From positions 1 to 64,000 of the forward strand of contig NZ_FONV01000030.1 in the NCBI RefSeq assembly GCF_900113015.1: a stretch of 64,000 nucleotides of DNA. Reading direction: 5' to 3'. Below the pieces are notes generated by a model, which had not been told where the DNA came from, searched no databases, and saw only the letters and a list, made by a program, of their open reading frames with translations. Within the stretch, counting starts at the first letter, position 1; the number at the start of each line of letters is the position of its first letter. Below are positions 24,791 through 32,224 of this stretch, in pieces. Source of the DNA: Actinoplanes philippinensis. Lineage in GTDB: Bacteria > Actinomycetota > Actinomycetes > Mycobacteriales > Micromonosporaceae. A program made the position numbers and the translations under genes.

Positions 24791-24820
24791 CCACAGGCTG
24801 TGCACACAGCCTGTGGATAA
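24791..24820. terminator. Perfect palindrome between convergent genes, containing a DnaA-box-like sequence
   Basis: CCACAGGCTGTG and CACAGCCTGTGG are perfect 12-base arms around CA (24791-24816). It sits between two convergent stops and could end both transcripts. TGTGGATAA at 24812-24820 is an exact reverse match to TTATCCACA, the classical DnaA box. Confidence 0.6.
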
Positions 24821-24843
24821 CTCGAACACCTGTGCGAATCCGG

Positions 24844-25563
24844 TCAGCGGATCACGCGGGGCAGTCCGATCCGGGTACGGACGCCGGGCGACGAGTGCAC
24901 CAGCGGGGCGCCGTGCGGTTGCGGCAGCCCGGCGGCCGTGGTCAGGTCCTGCTCCAGCTCCAGCACCTCGGCCCGGTGCAGCACCCAGGCCGGGTGGAAC
25001 ACGTCGACGCTGACCAGCCGGCCGGCCACCACGGTGTAGAGCCGGTACTGGGTGGTCAGGTAGTGGTCGATCGGCCCCAGCTCGTGCTCCGGGAACCGCT
25101 CGCCGGAGCGGACCCGCAGCCGGTAACCGGCGCCACGGGGCTCGGCGAACCGGCTGCCCCGGTACTCGGTGAGGTCGCCGTGCACGCGCATCCCCATCCG
25201 GGACCAGCGGTACGGCAGGTTGAGCCCGGCCCGGGCGACCGCCACCGCGGGCAGCCGGGCCGCGTCGAGCGAGAAGAAGAAGATCCCGGCGCCGCCGTCC
25301 GGACCACGAACGTACGTCCGCAGGTTGGTCTCCGGAAAGGTGGACAGCCACGGCACCGGCGGGAGCCAGGGCGGGCGCACCTCGTCCATCAGGAACGGGA
25401 GCATGCCCACCCAGACCCGGTCGTCGTCGGTGTCCGGCGTGAGGCCGGCCGGAAGCAGGGGGCGCACGTCGTCGACCGGATAACGCCAGTGCAGGAACGT
25501 CATCCGCCGCCACTGCTGGATCATCATGGCGGTACGGACCTCCGCCATCGGGGGCGCGAGCAT
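24844..25563 (-). CDS. YqjF-like DUF2071 family protein
   Basis: A soluble 239 aa protein of the DUF2071/YqjF family, whose acetoacetate-decarboxylase-like fold has no settled function. Typical features are QQWRRMTFLHWRYPVDDVRPLLPAGLTPD near the start, VGMLPFLMDEVRPPWLPPVPWLSTFPETNLRTYVRGPDG in the middle, and GIFFFSLDAARLPAVAVAR. HFLTE-like EHELGPIDHYLTTQYRLY appears in the second half. The first codons contain a second ATG (MAEVRTAMM) that could be the true start. The stop lies beyond the shared palindrome, convergent with the membrane-protein gene. Confidence 0.87.
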   Translation of the reverse strand: MLAPPMAEVRTAMMIQQWRRMTFLHWRYPVDDVRPLLPAGLTPDTDDDRVWVGMLPFLMDEVRPPWLPPVPWLSTFPETNLRTYVRGPDGGAGIFFFSLDAARLPAVAVARAGLNLPYRWSRMGMRVHGDLTEYRGSRFAEPRGAGYRLRVRSGERFPEHELGPIDHYLTTQYRLYTVVAGRLVSVDVFHPAWVLHRAEVLELEQDLTTAAGLPQPHGAPLVHSSPGVRTRIGLPRVIR

Positions 25564-25572
25564 GCCCCCATG

Positions 25573-25944
25573 TTAGATGTCCAGGCTGCCCTCGATCCGC
25601 TTCAGCTGGTGACGGGCCAGGGCCAGGTTCGCCCGGTCCTTGTTCAGCGCCAGGTAGAGGAAGAGGCCCTGCCCGGAGCGCCCGGTCAGCGGCCGGATCA
25701 GGTGGTATTGCGAGTCCAGCGTGATCAGGATGTCCTCGATCTTCTCGTGCAGGCTGAGCATCTCCATCGTGCGCAGCTTCGCCCGGACCACCTCGGTGTT
25801 GGCGGCCGCCGCGACCTGCAGATCGAACTCCCGCCCGCCGCCGGCGATGCCCAGCGCCATACCGCTGGAGCGGTCGACGAGCGCGACGCCGATGGCGCCG
25901 TCGATCTGCATCGCGTCCTTGAGGGCTACGTCCATGTCCGGCAT
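25573..25944 (-). CDS. Roadblock/LC7-like protein
   Basis: A 123 aa cytoplasmic protein with the roadblock/LC7 pattern: an amphipathic first helix (MDVALKDAMQIDG), paired strands (AIGVALVDRSSGMALGIAGG), a long helix (DLQVAAAANTEVVRAKLRTMEML) and final strands (EDILITLDSQYHLIRPL, LFLYLALNKDRANLALARHQL). Such proteins often regulate small Ras-like GTPases in actinobacterial conservons; no GTPase gene is adjacent here. The ATG is chosen because GGAGG lies seven bases upstream. It is nine bases from the DUF2071 gene and may be cotranscribed with it. Confidence 0.8.
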   Translation of the reverse strand: MPDMDVALKDAMQIDGAIGVALVDRSSGMALGIAGGGREFDLQVAAAANTEVVRAKLRTMEMLSLHEKIEDILITLDSQYHLIRPLTGRSGQGLFLYLALNKDRANLALARHQLKRIEGSLDI

Positions 25945-26065
25945 ATCGGGTCCTCCACTCGGTCCGGGTCTGCGCCGAGCGTGTACGACACCGGCCGGAA
26001 TCGGTCGCACACGATGTCCGCCTGCGGTCCGCGGGGTCGTGGGTTGATATCCGGTGTCAGCGATC

Positions 26066-26085
26066 AGTTGCAGATTTCTGCAACT
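26066..26085. promoter_or_regulatory. Perfect 20-base palindrome, candidate ArsR operator
   Basis: AGTTGCAGATTTCTGCAACT is fully symmetrical. It lies in the 239-base space between the divergent roadblock and ArsR genes, about 100 bases upstream of the ArsR start. It is AT-rich for this genome, which supports regulatory function. Confidence 0.65.
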
Positions 26086-26183
26086 ACGAAACCGCACATC
26101 ACTTCAGGGGTACGCCGTAACCGAACCCGAGACTGCGCGGTTGGAGACCGGTGGAGCTGGATTCTCGGCGGAGGGGACGGAAC

Positions 26184-26522
26184 GTGTCAGTGCCGCTGTA
26201 CCAGGCGAAGGCCGAGATGTTCCGGACGCTCGGCCATCCGGTCCGGATCCGGGTGCTGGAACTGCTCCAGGACGGCCCGCAGCCGGTCCGTGACCTGCTC
26301 GCCGAGATCGATGTGGAGGCGTCGAACCTGTCCCAGCAGCTCGCCGTCCTGCGCCGGGCCGGCATCGTCACCTCGTTCCGGGACGGGGCGCTCGTCATGT
26401 ACGCGCTGAGCACCCCGGACGTCGCCGATCTCCTCGCCGCGGGCCGCCGCATCCTCGGGGCCGTCCTCACCGACCGGGACGGGCTGCTGGTGGAACTGCG
26501 TGCCCAGGGCAAACGCCGCTGA
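26184..26522 (+). CDS. ArsR/SmtB-family transcriptional regulator
   Basis: A winged-helix repressor of 112 aa. The recognition region runs AEMFRTLGHPVRIRVLELLQDGPQPVRDLLAEIDVEASNLSQQLAVLRRAGIVTSFRDGALVMYALS, the standard ArsR fold. No CxC metal motif is seen in the alpha-3 helix, so it may sense something other than a heavy metal, or use other ligands. The GTG start at 26184 is preferred because GAGGGG lies about ten bases upstream; a longer ATG start adds a basic, unlikely N-terminus. No transporter or target gene adjoins it on the plus strand. Confidence 0.9.
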   Translation: MSVPLYQAKAEMFRTLGHPVRIRVLELLQDGPQPVRDLLAEIDVEASNLSQQLAVLRRAGIVTSFRDGALVMYALSTPDVADLLAAGRRILGAVLTDRDGLLVELRAQGKRR

Positions 26523-26531
26523 GCGAGCCGG

Positions 26532-27416
26532 TCACCGATGCCGGCGGAGCAGCGCGATGAGGGCCAGCACCGAGATCGGGCGCCTTTCGCCGTACCCCCG
26601 TGCGGGTTTGATCTCGGCCGGCGCAGCCGTGAGGATCTCGCCGGGCGGCGCGGCCGGGAGCGGGAGCATCGCCTCGGCCGCGTCCCGCACCGCCCGCAGC
26701 CGCGTCGCGAAGACCGCCATCGAGTCGATCGCCGGAACCGGCGTCAGCACCTCGTCGAGGAGCGCGGTCAGGCCCGGCCAGGCGGCGACGATCCGGTCGT
26801 CGGGCTCGCCGCGCCCCGGCCAGGAGACGCCGGTGAGCATGCGGAAGAGCAGCGCGGCCAGGTCGGTGACGTCACCGCTCGCGGTCGGCGCGGGCGGGCC
26901 GGACGGTCGCGGCGTGCTGAAGTCGGTGATCATCGGGATGCCGGACGCGCTGACGATCACGTGCTCGGCCCGGATCCGGCCGTGCACCATCGGTGGGCGC
27001 AGCGCATGCGCCCAGGCCAGCGCATCGGCAAGGGTGATCGTCAGCCGCAGGGCGTCGGCGGGGCCCGGTGGATCGTTGCGCAGGACGTCGGTCAGCAGGG
27101 CGCCCTCGACCCGGTCCAGCGACAGCCAGGGACGGCCGGTCGCGGTGATCCCACCGGCCCGGACCGGCACGATCGACGCGTTACACGCCAGACCCACCCA
27201 AGCGGCGACATGTGTGGCGAATGCGGCCTCATCGGCCCGGCCGGAGACGAACCTGTGGAACAGACGCAGCGTGGCCCATCGGCCGGCCCGCTCGTCCCAT
27301 GCCTGGTAGACGTCAGCGTCAGCGCCGGTACGCACCCGCTCGAGACGGGTGAAGCCGGTCGGGGTGTCGATCCCCGCCACGTATCGCCTCCCCTCGCCCC
27401 CTACGCAGTGTGACAC
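26532..27416 (-). CDS. Serine/threonine kinase-like pseudokinase
   Basis: A 294 aa PknB-type kinase fold that has lost catalytic residues. The glycine-rich loop is reduced to LERVRTGADADVYQAW. The VAIK lysine is replaced (RWATLRLF). The HRD loop reads VHGRIRAEHVIVS instead of HRDLKPxN, and the DFG motif reads ITDFSTPR. The overall order and helix pattern (DALRLTITLADALAWAHAL, DVTDLAALLFRMLTG) are conserved. It has no visible transmembrane segment until a short hydrophobic stretch near the C-terminus (ISVLALIALL), so it may be membrane-associated. A scaffolding or ligand-binding role is likelier than phosphotransfer. Confidence 0.8.
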   Translation of the reverse strand: MSHCVGGEGRRYVAGIDTPTGFTRLERVRTGADADVYQAWDERAGRWATLRLFHRFVSGRADEAAFATHVAAWVGLACNASIVPVRAGGITATGRPWLSLDRVEGALLTDVLRNDPPGPADALRLTITLADALAWAHALRPPMVHGRIRAEHVIVSASGIPMITDFSTPRPSGPPAPTASGDVTDLAALLFRMLTGVSWPGRGEPDDRIVAAWPGLTALLDEVLTPVPAIDSMAVFATRLRAVRDAAEAMLPLPAAPPGEILTAAPAEIKPARGYGERRPISVLALIALLRRHR

Positions 27417-27423
27417 GGCGTAG

Positions 27424-27457
27424 GCCGGTTCGCGGGCGCCGTTGACCGCGAACCGGC
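27424..27457 (-). terminator. Terminator of the four-gene sugar operon
   Basis: GCCGGTTCGCGG (27424-27435) and CCGCGAACCGGC (27446-27457) are perfect 12-base arms with a ten-base loop. It starts two bases past the stop codon of the last operon gene. Confidence 0.75.
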
Positions 27458-27459
27458 GG

Positions 27460-28221
27460 TCATACGCGATCGAACAGGCGGCGGGCGCCCGCGATGGCGT
27501 CGTCGATGGGAGCGGCGTCCGGATACCAGCGGGCCTCGTGCTCCAGCACCACCGGGCCGGTGAAGCCCGCCGCCCGGGCCAGGGTCAGCACCTCGGCGTT
27601 GGGCACGGCGCCCGCCCCGGGCACCAGGGGACGCCGGCCGGCCGGACTCGCCACGTCCTTGACCTGCACCTCGGCCAGCCACGGGCCGAGTTCGACGGCG
27701 GTCCGGACCGGGGACTCACCGGCCCGCCACGGGTGCAGGGCATCCCACACCGCGCCGGTCTCGGCGTGGGAGGCGCCGGACAGTTCGAGCAGCCGGCGCA
27801 CGTCGGCGCCGCGCAGGAACGCGTCGTGCGTCTCCACGAGCAGGCGGACCCCGCTGCCCTTGGCCGCCACCACGGCGTCGGCGAGGGCGGCGGCCGCCGG
27901 ACCCAGCAGCGGCGCCGGATCGCCGTCACCGCCGGGCATCAGACGCAGGGCCGGGGCGCCCAGGTCGTACGCCAGATCGAGGTGCTCACCGAGACCGGCC
28001 GCACCCTCGGTGAGCCGCACATACGTCGCCAGGCCGACGAGCCGGAGACCGTCGAGCGCCGCCCGTGCCGCCCGTCGCCCGGCACGGCTCAGGCCGGTGT
28101 GCACCGGCTCGTCATCGGCGCAGCGCAACTCCACGCCGCCGACCCCGTGGCGGCGCAGCATCCGGGCCACCCGGTCCAGCGGAAGACCGGGACAGCCCAG
28201 TGTGGAGACGCCGAGGAACAT
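27460..28221 (-). CDS. Sugar phosphate isomerase/epimerase-family TIM barrel protein (last gene of operon)
   Basis: A 253 aa xylose-isomerase-like TIM barrel (AP endonuclease 2 superfamily). Typical marks: MFLGVSTLGCPGLPLDRVARML at the start, GVGGVELRCADDEPVH, a metal-site ETHDAF, and VQVKDV and VLEHEARWYPD near the C-terminus, where Glu, His and Asp bind divalent metal. Function is an isomerase or epimerase on a ketosugar or cyclitol; substrate unknown. The ATG overlaps the preceding stop by one base (TGATG). It is the second such barrel in the same operon, so the two probably act on successive intermediates or form a pair. Confidence 0.87.
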   Translation of the reverse strand: MFLGVSTLGCPGLPLDRVARMLRRHGVGGVELRCADDEPVHTGLSRAGRRAARAALDGLRLVGLATYVRLTEGAAGLGEHLDLAYDLGAPALRLMPGGDGDPAPLLGPAAAALADAVVAAKGSGVRLLVETHDAFLRGADVRRLLELSGASHAETGAVWDALHPWRAGESPVRTAVELGPWLAEVQVKDVASPAGRRPLVPGAGAVPNAEVLTLARAAGFTGPVVLEHEARWYPDAAPIDDAIAGARRLFDRV

Positions 28222-29012
28222 CAGAGGCCCGGACAGCCCGCGAGGGTGTCGGCCAGGATCTCCGGTCCCGGACGCCGCCAGAGCTCCTCGTTCATCACCT
28301 CGACCTCGATCGGGCCGGTGTAGCCGGCCTTCTCCACCGCGGCGTGGAAGGCCGCGAAGTCGACACACCCGTCGCCGGGCAGGCCACGGCCGGTGAGCAC
28401 GCCCGCCGGCAGCGGGGTGATCCAGTCGGCGAGCTGGTAGATCGCGATCCGCTCGCCGGCCGCCTCGATCTTCGGCAGCACCGTGTCGTCCCACCACAGG
28501 TGGTAGGTGTCGACGGTCACACCGACCTGGCCGACCGGGTGCTGCTCGGCGATCGCCATGGCCTGGTCCCAGGTGTTGATGACGCAACGATCGGCGGCGT
28601 ACATCGGGTGCAGCGGCTCGATCGCCAGGGTGACCCCGGCGGCGGCCGCGTGCGGGACCAGCTGCGCGATCGCGTCGGCGACGTGGGCCCTGGCGCCGGC
28701 GATGTCCCTGGAACCCTCCGGCAGCCCGCCGGAGACCAGGACCAGCGTTTTTGTTTGCAGTTCGAATGCTTCGTCGATGGCCCGGCGGTTGTCGTCGAAC
28801 CAGCCGTCGAGCTGGAAGAACCCGCTCCGGCAGAGGGTCGTCACGGTGAGGCCGGCGTCGCGGACCAGAGCCGCGGAGCGCTCCAGGCCGTACTCGGCGA
28901 CCGGCTCACGCCACAGGGCGACCTTGTCCACACCGGCGTCGACCAGGCCCTTGACCAGCTCGGTCAGCTCCCAGTGCTTGGCGGTGATCTGGTTGAAGGA
29001 GAAGCGGCTCAT
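28221..29012 (-). CDS. Sugar phosphate isomerase/epimerase (TIM barrel)
   Basis: A 263 aa xylose-isomerase-like TIM barrel. Visible landmarks are FSFNQITAKHWELTELVKGLVDAGVDKVALWREPVAEYG in the first half, VTLAIEPLHPMYAADRC with a metal-ligand Glu, VTVDTYHLWWDD with Asp and His, and PIEVEVMNEELW near the end with another Glu. These spacings match catalytically competent family members. Its start overlaps the DUF993 gene by four bases. The operon context (oxidoreductase, aldolase-like lyase, two isomerases) suggests degradation of an oxidised sugar or inositol-type compound. Confidence 0.9.
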   Translation of the reverse strand: MSRFSFNQITAKHWELTELVKGLVDAGVDKVALWREPVAEYGLERSAALVRDAGLTVTTLCRSGFFQLDGWFDDNRRAIDEAFELQTKTLVLVSGGLPEGSRDIAGARAHVADAIAQLVPHAAAAGVTLAIEPLHPMYAADRCVINTWDQAMAIAEQHPVGQVGVTVDTYHLWWDDTVLPKIEAAGERIAIYQLADWITPLPAGVLTGRGLPGDGCVDFAAFHAAVEKAGYTGPIEVEVMNEELWRRPGPEILADTLAGCPGL

Positions 29013-30139
29013 CCGGCCATCACCTCCAGGAATCGGTTGGCCCGGTGGGCCGCCAGGTCCGGGTCGGTGAGCAGGCCCGCGGCGGCGGCCAGCTCGATCA
29101 GCTCGGCGAAGTGCGGCACCGAGCGGCCCGACTGCAGGCCGCCGACCATGGTGAAGTGGTCCTGGTGGCCGTTGAGCCAGGCGAGGAAGACGATGCCGGT
29201 CTTGTAGTAGAACGTCGGCTTCTTGAAGATGTGCCGGGAGAGCGGGACGGTGGGGGCGAAGATCCGGTCGTACTCGTCCAGGTCACCACGGTCCAGGGCG
29301 GCGAACGCGGCCGCCGCGGCCGGGGCGATCGCCGCGAAGATGCCGAGCAGCGCGTCGGAGTAACCCTGCTCGTCGCCACGGATGAGCTGCGGGTAGTTGA
29401 AGTCGTCGCCGGTGTAGAGGCGCACCCCGGCGGGCAGCCGCCGGCGCAGGCCGACCTCGTGGTCCGCGTCGAGCAGCGAGATCTTGATGCCGTCGACCTT
29501 CGCCGGGTTGCTGTTGATCAGCTCCAGCACGGTCTCGGTGGCCTTGTCCACATCGGACGAGCCCCAGTATCCCTCCAGCGCCGGGTCGAACGCGGTGCCC
29601 AGCCAATGCAGGACCACCGGCTGGTCCGACTCGTCCAGCAGCTCACGGTAGATGCCGAGGTAGTCGTCGGCGTCCCGGGCCGTGGCCGCGAGGTGCCGGC
29701 TGCACATCAGCACCGGCGCCGCGCCCGCGGTGAGCACGTCGGCGAGCTGCTCGGAGTAGGCCCGGCGGACCTGGTCGAGGGTGACCTGACCGGGCGCGAG
29801 CTGATCGGTGGCCACCCCGGCCACGATCCGGCCACCACCCTCGGCCGCGCTCCGGCGGATCAGCTCCTTGGTGGCGGCGTAGTCCAGGCCCATGCCGCGC
29901 TGGGCGGTGTCCATCGCCTCGGCCACGCCCAAGCCGTGCGACCACAGGTGGTGGCGGAAGGCGAGGGTCCGCTCCCAGTCGAGAGCCGCGGGCGCGCCCG
30001 GGGAGTTGTCAGCGAGCGGATCGGCCACGACGTGCGCGGCGGCGTACGCGACACGGCCGGCCGGGGCGCCCGCCGGCCTGGCCCACTCGGTCGCGGTGAG
30101 GGTCAGCTTCCGGCCGTCCGGCAGGTTGACGGTGCTCAT
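29009..30139 (-). CDS. Dihydrodipicolinate synthase-like DUF993 family aldolase
   Basis: A 376 aa TIM-barrel protein of the DUF993 group, related to the DapA/NAL class I aldolases. Landmarks include the N-terminal cap (VNLPDGRKLTLTATEWARP), LAFRHHLWSHGLGVAEAMDTAQRGMGLDY, and VDGIKISLLDADHEVGLRRRLPAGVRLYTGDDFNYPQLI. The Lys of GIKISLLD is a candidate Schiff-base residue by position. It overlaps both neighbours by four bases. A retro-aldol or dehydration step on a sugar acid derivative is the likely reaction; substrate unknown. Confidence 0.88.
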   Translation of the reverse strand: MSTVNLPDGRKLTLTATEWARPAGAPAGRVAYAAAHVVADPLADNSPGAPAALDWERTLAFRHHLWSHGLGVAEAMDTAQRGMGLDYAATKELIRRSAAEGGGRIVAGVATDQLAPGQVTLDQVRRAYSEQLADVLTAGAAPVLMCSRHLAATARDADDYLGIYRELLDESDQPVVLHWLGTAFDPALEGYWGSSDVDKATETVLELINSNPAKVDGIKISLLDADHEVGLRRRLPAGVRLYTGDDFNYPQLIRGDEQGYSDALLGIFAAIAPAAAAAFAALDRGDLDEYDRIFAPTVPLSRHIFKKPTFYYKTGIVFLAWLNGHQDHFTMVGGLQSGRSVPHFAELIELAAAAGLLTDPDLAAHRANRFLEVMAG

Positions 30140-31278
30140 AGCTCGATCCGCCGGCCCTCACGCGCCGACTGCAGACCGGCCTCGGCCAGCCGCACGCCGC
30201 GGGCGCCGGAGCGGAAGTCCCAGTGGAACGTCTCGCCCGCCACGACGTGCCGCAGGAACGCCTCCCACTGGACTTTGAAGCCGTTGTCGAACTCCTCGTT
30301 GTCCGGCACCTCGGTCCACTGGTCGCGGAACGACTTGCCGGTGAGCGGCAGGTCCGGGTTCCACACCGGCTTGGGAGTGGTCGCCCGATGCTGGATCCGG
30401 CAGCCGCGCAGCCCGGCCACGGCGCTGCCCTCGGTGCCGTCGACCTGGAACTCGACCAGCTCGTCCCGGTTGACCCGGACCGTCCACGACGAGTTGAGCT
30501 GGGCGACGATGCCGCCCTCCAGCTCGAAGATCGCGTAGGCGGCGTCGTCGGCGTCGGCCACATACTCCTCGCCGCGCTCGTCGACCCGCTTGGTGATGTG
30601 CGTGGCGGTGGTCGTCTGGACCGCACGGACGTTGCCGAACAGCTCCTCGAGCACGTAGTTCCAGTGCGGGAACATGTCCATCACGATGCCACCGCCGTCG
30701 GCGAGCCGGTAGTTCCAGCTCGGGCGCTGCGCGACCTGCCAGTCACCCTCGAACACCCAGTAGCCGAACTCGCCGCGCACCGACAGGATCCGGCCGAAGA
30801 AGCCGCCGTCGATGAGCCGCTTGAGTTTGCGCAGGCCCGGCAGGAACAGCTTGTCCTGGACGACGCCGTTGCGGACGCCGGCGGCCTCAGCCAGCTCGGC
30901 CAGCTCCAGCGACGCCACCGAGCTCTCGGCCAGCGGCTTCTCGGTGTAGACGTGCTTGCCGGCGCTGATCGCCTGACGGATCGCCTTCTCCCGCTGGGCG
31001 GTCACCTGGGCGTCGAAGTAGATCTCCACGTCCGGGCGGGCGAGCGCCGCGTCCAGGTCGGTGGTCCACTCGGTGAGGCCGTGCTGCGCCGCGATGGCGG
31101 CCAGTTTGTCGGGGTCACGGCCGACCAGGATCGGCTCCGGCCAGATGTGGCCACCCCCGGCGAGCGGCACGCCGCCCTGCTCACGGATGGCGAGAAGGGA
31201 ACGGACCAGGTGCTGGCGGTAGCCCATCCGGCCGGTGACACCATTGACGACGATGCCGATCGATCTACGCGCTGCCAT
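30136..31278 (-). CDS. Gfo/Idh/MocA-family NAD(P)-dependent oxidoreductase
   Basis: First gene of the operon. The 380 aa protein begins with a Rossmann-type segment (IGIVVNGVTGRMGYRQHLVRSL) and carries the diagnostic TEKPLAESS motif with the catalytic-region lysine. The C-terminal alpha/beta dimerisation domain (DGGFFGRILSVRGEFGYWVFEG, GGGIVMDMFPHWNYVLEEL) contains the expected DxxxH element. It would oxidise a hydroxyl group of a sugar or cyclitol. GGAGGG precedes the ATG by seven bases. A perfect LacI-type palindrome lies 24 bases upstream, so induction by a sugar-derived effector is likely. No transporter is adjacent. Confidence 0.93.
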   Translation of the reverse strand: MAARRSIGIVVNGVTGRMGYRQHLVRSLLAIREQGGVPLAGGGHIWPEPILVGRDPDKLAAIAAQHGLTEWTTDLDAALARPDVEIYFDAQVTAQREKAIRQAISAGKHVYTEKPLAESSVASLELAELAEAAGVRNGVVQDKLFLPGLRKLKRLIDGGFFGRILSVRGEFGYWVFEGDWQVAQRPSWNYRLADGGGIVMDMFPHWNYVLEELFGNVRAVQTTTATHITKRVDERGEEYVADADDAAYAIFELEGGIVAQLNSSWTVRVNRDELVEFQVDGTEGSAVAGLRGCRIQHRATTPKPVWNPDLPLTGKSFRDQWTEVPDNEEFDNGFKVQWEAFLRHVVAGETFHWDFRSGARGVRLAEAGLQSAREGRRIEL

Positions 31279-31301
31279 ACGGTATCCCTCCGGAATTTAC
31301 T

Positions 31302-31317
31302 AGGAAAGCGCTTTCCT
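31302..31317. promoter_or_regulatory. LacI/GalR-family operator
   Basis: AGGAAAGCGCTTTCCT is a perfect 16-base palindrome with the central CG characteristic of LacI-family sites. It lies 24 bases upstream of the first gene of the four-gene sugar operon. No LacI-type gene is in the window. Confidence 0.8.
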
Positions 31318-31379
31318 GCTGCTGGCAGCGTAGGCGTCTTCCGCTCTCGGGACAAGGCCCAGTTGATCTCGGGAGGCGG

Positions 31380-32051
31380 TCAGGCCTGCCAGGAGCGCCG
31401 GAGACGTGTCCACCATGTGGACGGTGCGGCCGGCTCGCTGGCCGCTGCGGGCGCCGGCTCGGGCTCCGGGTCCCGGAGCCAGGCCAGGAGGCAGGGGCGG
31501 CAGATGTCCGGGGCGTTCCACTCGGCGAAGAGGTCCGGGGCGGGCGGCGATTCGGGGTACGGCCCATCGGTCTCCTCGCTCCAGTGCATGCCGGGCGGCG
31601 GGAACCGAAGACCGCTCCGCTCACCGTCCGGCCGTGCGCCGCAGACCGCCGGAGGACGCGCCCAGCGGCACAGGTGCCGGACCCCGGCGCCGTCCCGGAT
31701 CAGGTCGTAGTCCTCCTGCAGCGCGTACCGGTAGAAGCCGGAGAGCGGGCCGACGAGCACCGCGCCGCTCGGGCTGTACAGCGCGTGCCACACGTCGTCG
31801 TCGGGCTGCCGAGTCACCGTGACCAGCACGAGTTCACCGACAGGGGAGAGCGGGGCGTCCCGGTCGTACGGCAGCGGCTCGCCCACCGCCGTGTCGCGGT
31901 AGCACTCGTTGCCACTCGGCAGGGTCTCGCCGACCCGGCACACCTCCGGGTACAGCGGGTGGTACGTCGACTCGACCACGGTGCTGTACTCCGCGTACCG
32001 CTCGGTGCCGTCGGGGAATCGGATCGTCGCCAGCCACCTACCCACGCGCAT
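31380..32051 (-). CDS. Hypothetical protein with cysteine motifs, about 223 aa
   Basis: I do not recognise this family. The most likely start is ATG 32051, or a GTG two codons on, because GGAGGG lies just upstream; a longer start adds an unconvincing N-terminus. The N-terminal half looks beta-rich (WLATIRFPDGTERYAEYSTVVESTYHPLYPEV, VGELVLVTVTRQPDDDVWHALYSPSGAVLVGPLSGFYRY). A cysteine-bearing region follows: HLCRWARPPAVCG, and later APDICRPCLLAWLRD with CxxC, suggesting a zinc site. A Pro/Ala/Glu linker and basic tail end the protein. No signal peptide. It stands alone between the sugar operon and the pectate lyase gene. Confidence 0.6.
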   Translation of the reverse strand: MRVGRWLATIRFPDGTERYAEYSTVVESTYHPLYPEVCRVGETLPSGNECYRDTAVGEPLPYDRDAPLSPVGELVLVTVTRQPDDDVWHALYSPSGAVLVGPLSGFYRYALQEDYDLIRDGAGVRHLCRWARPPAVCGARPDGERSGLRFPPPGMHWSEETDGPYPESPPAPDLFAEWNAPDICRPCLLAWLRDPEPEPAPAAASEPAAPSTWWTRLRRSWQA

Positions 32052-32224
32052 CACCCTCCACGCCGGATCATCGCCGGTCGCCGCAACCACGTTCCGCCGA
32101 CACACCGACCCTGCGGTGATCGGCATCACATCAGCCTCGGTGCAACCAAGCCATCGCCCCGGACCACAAGGTTGCGCACCTGAGGGACGTCCCCCGCGTC
32201 CTCATCCCCAGGGAAGGGAACACC

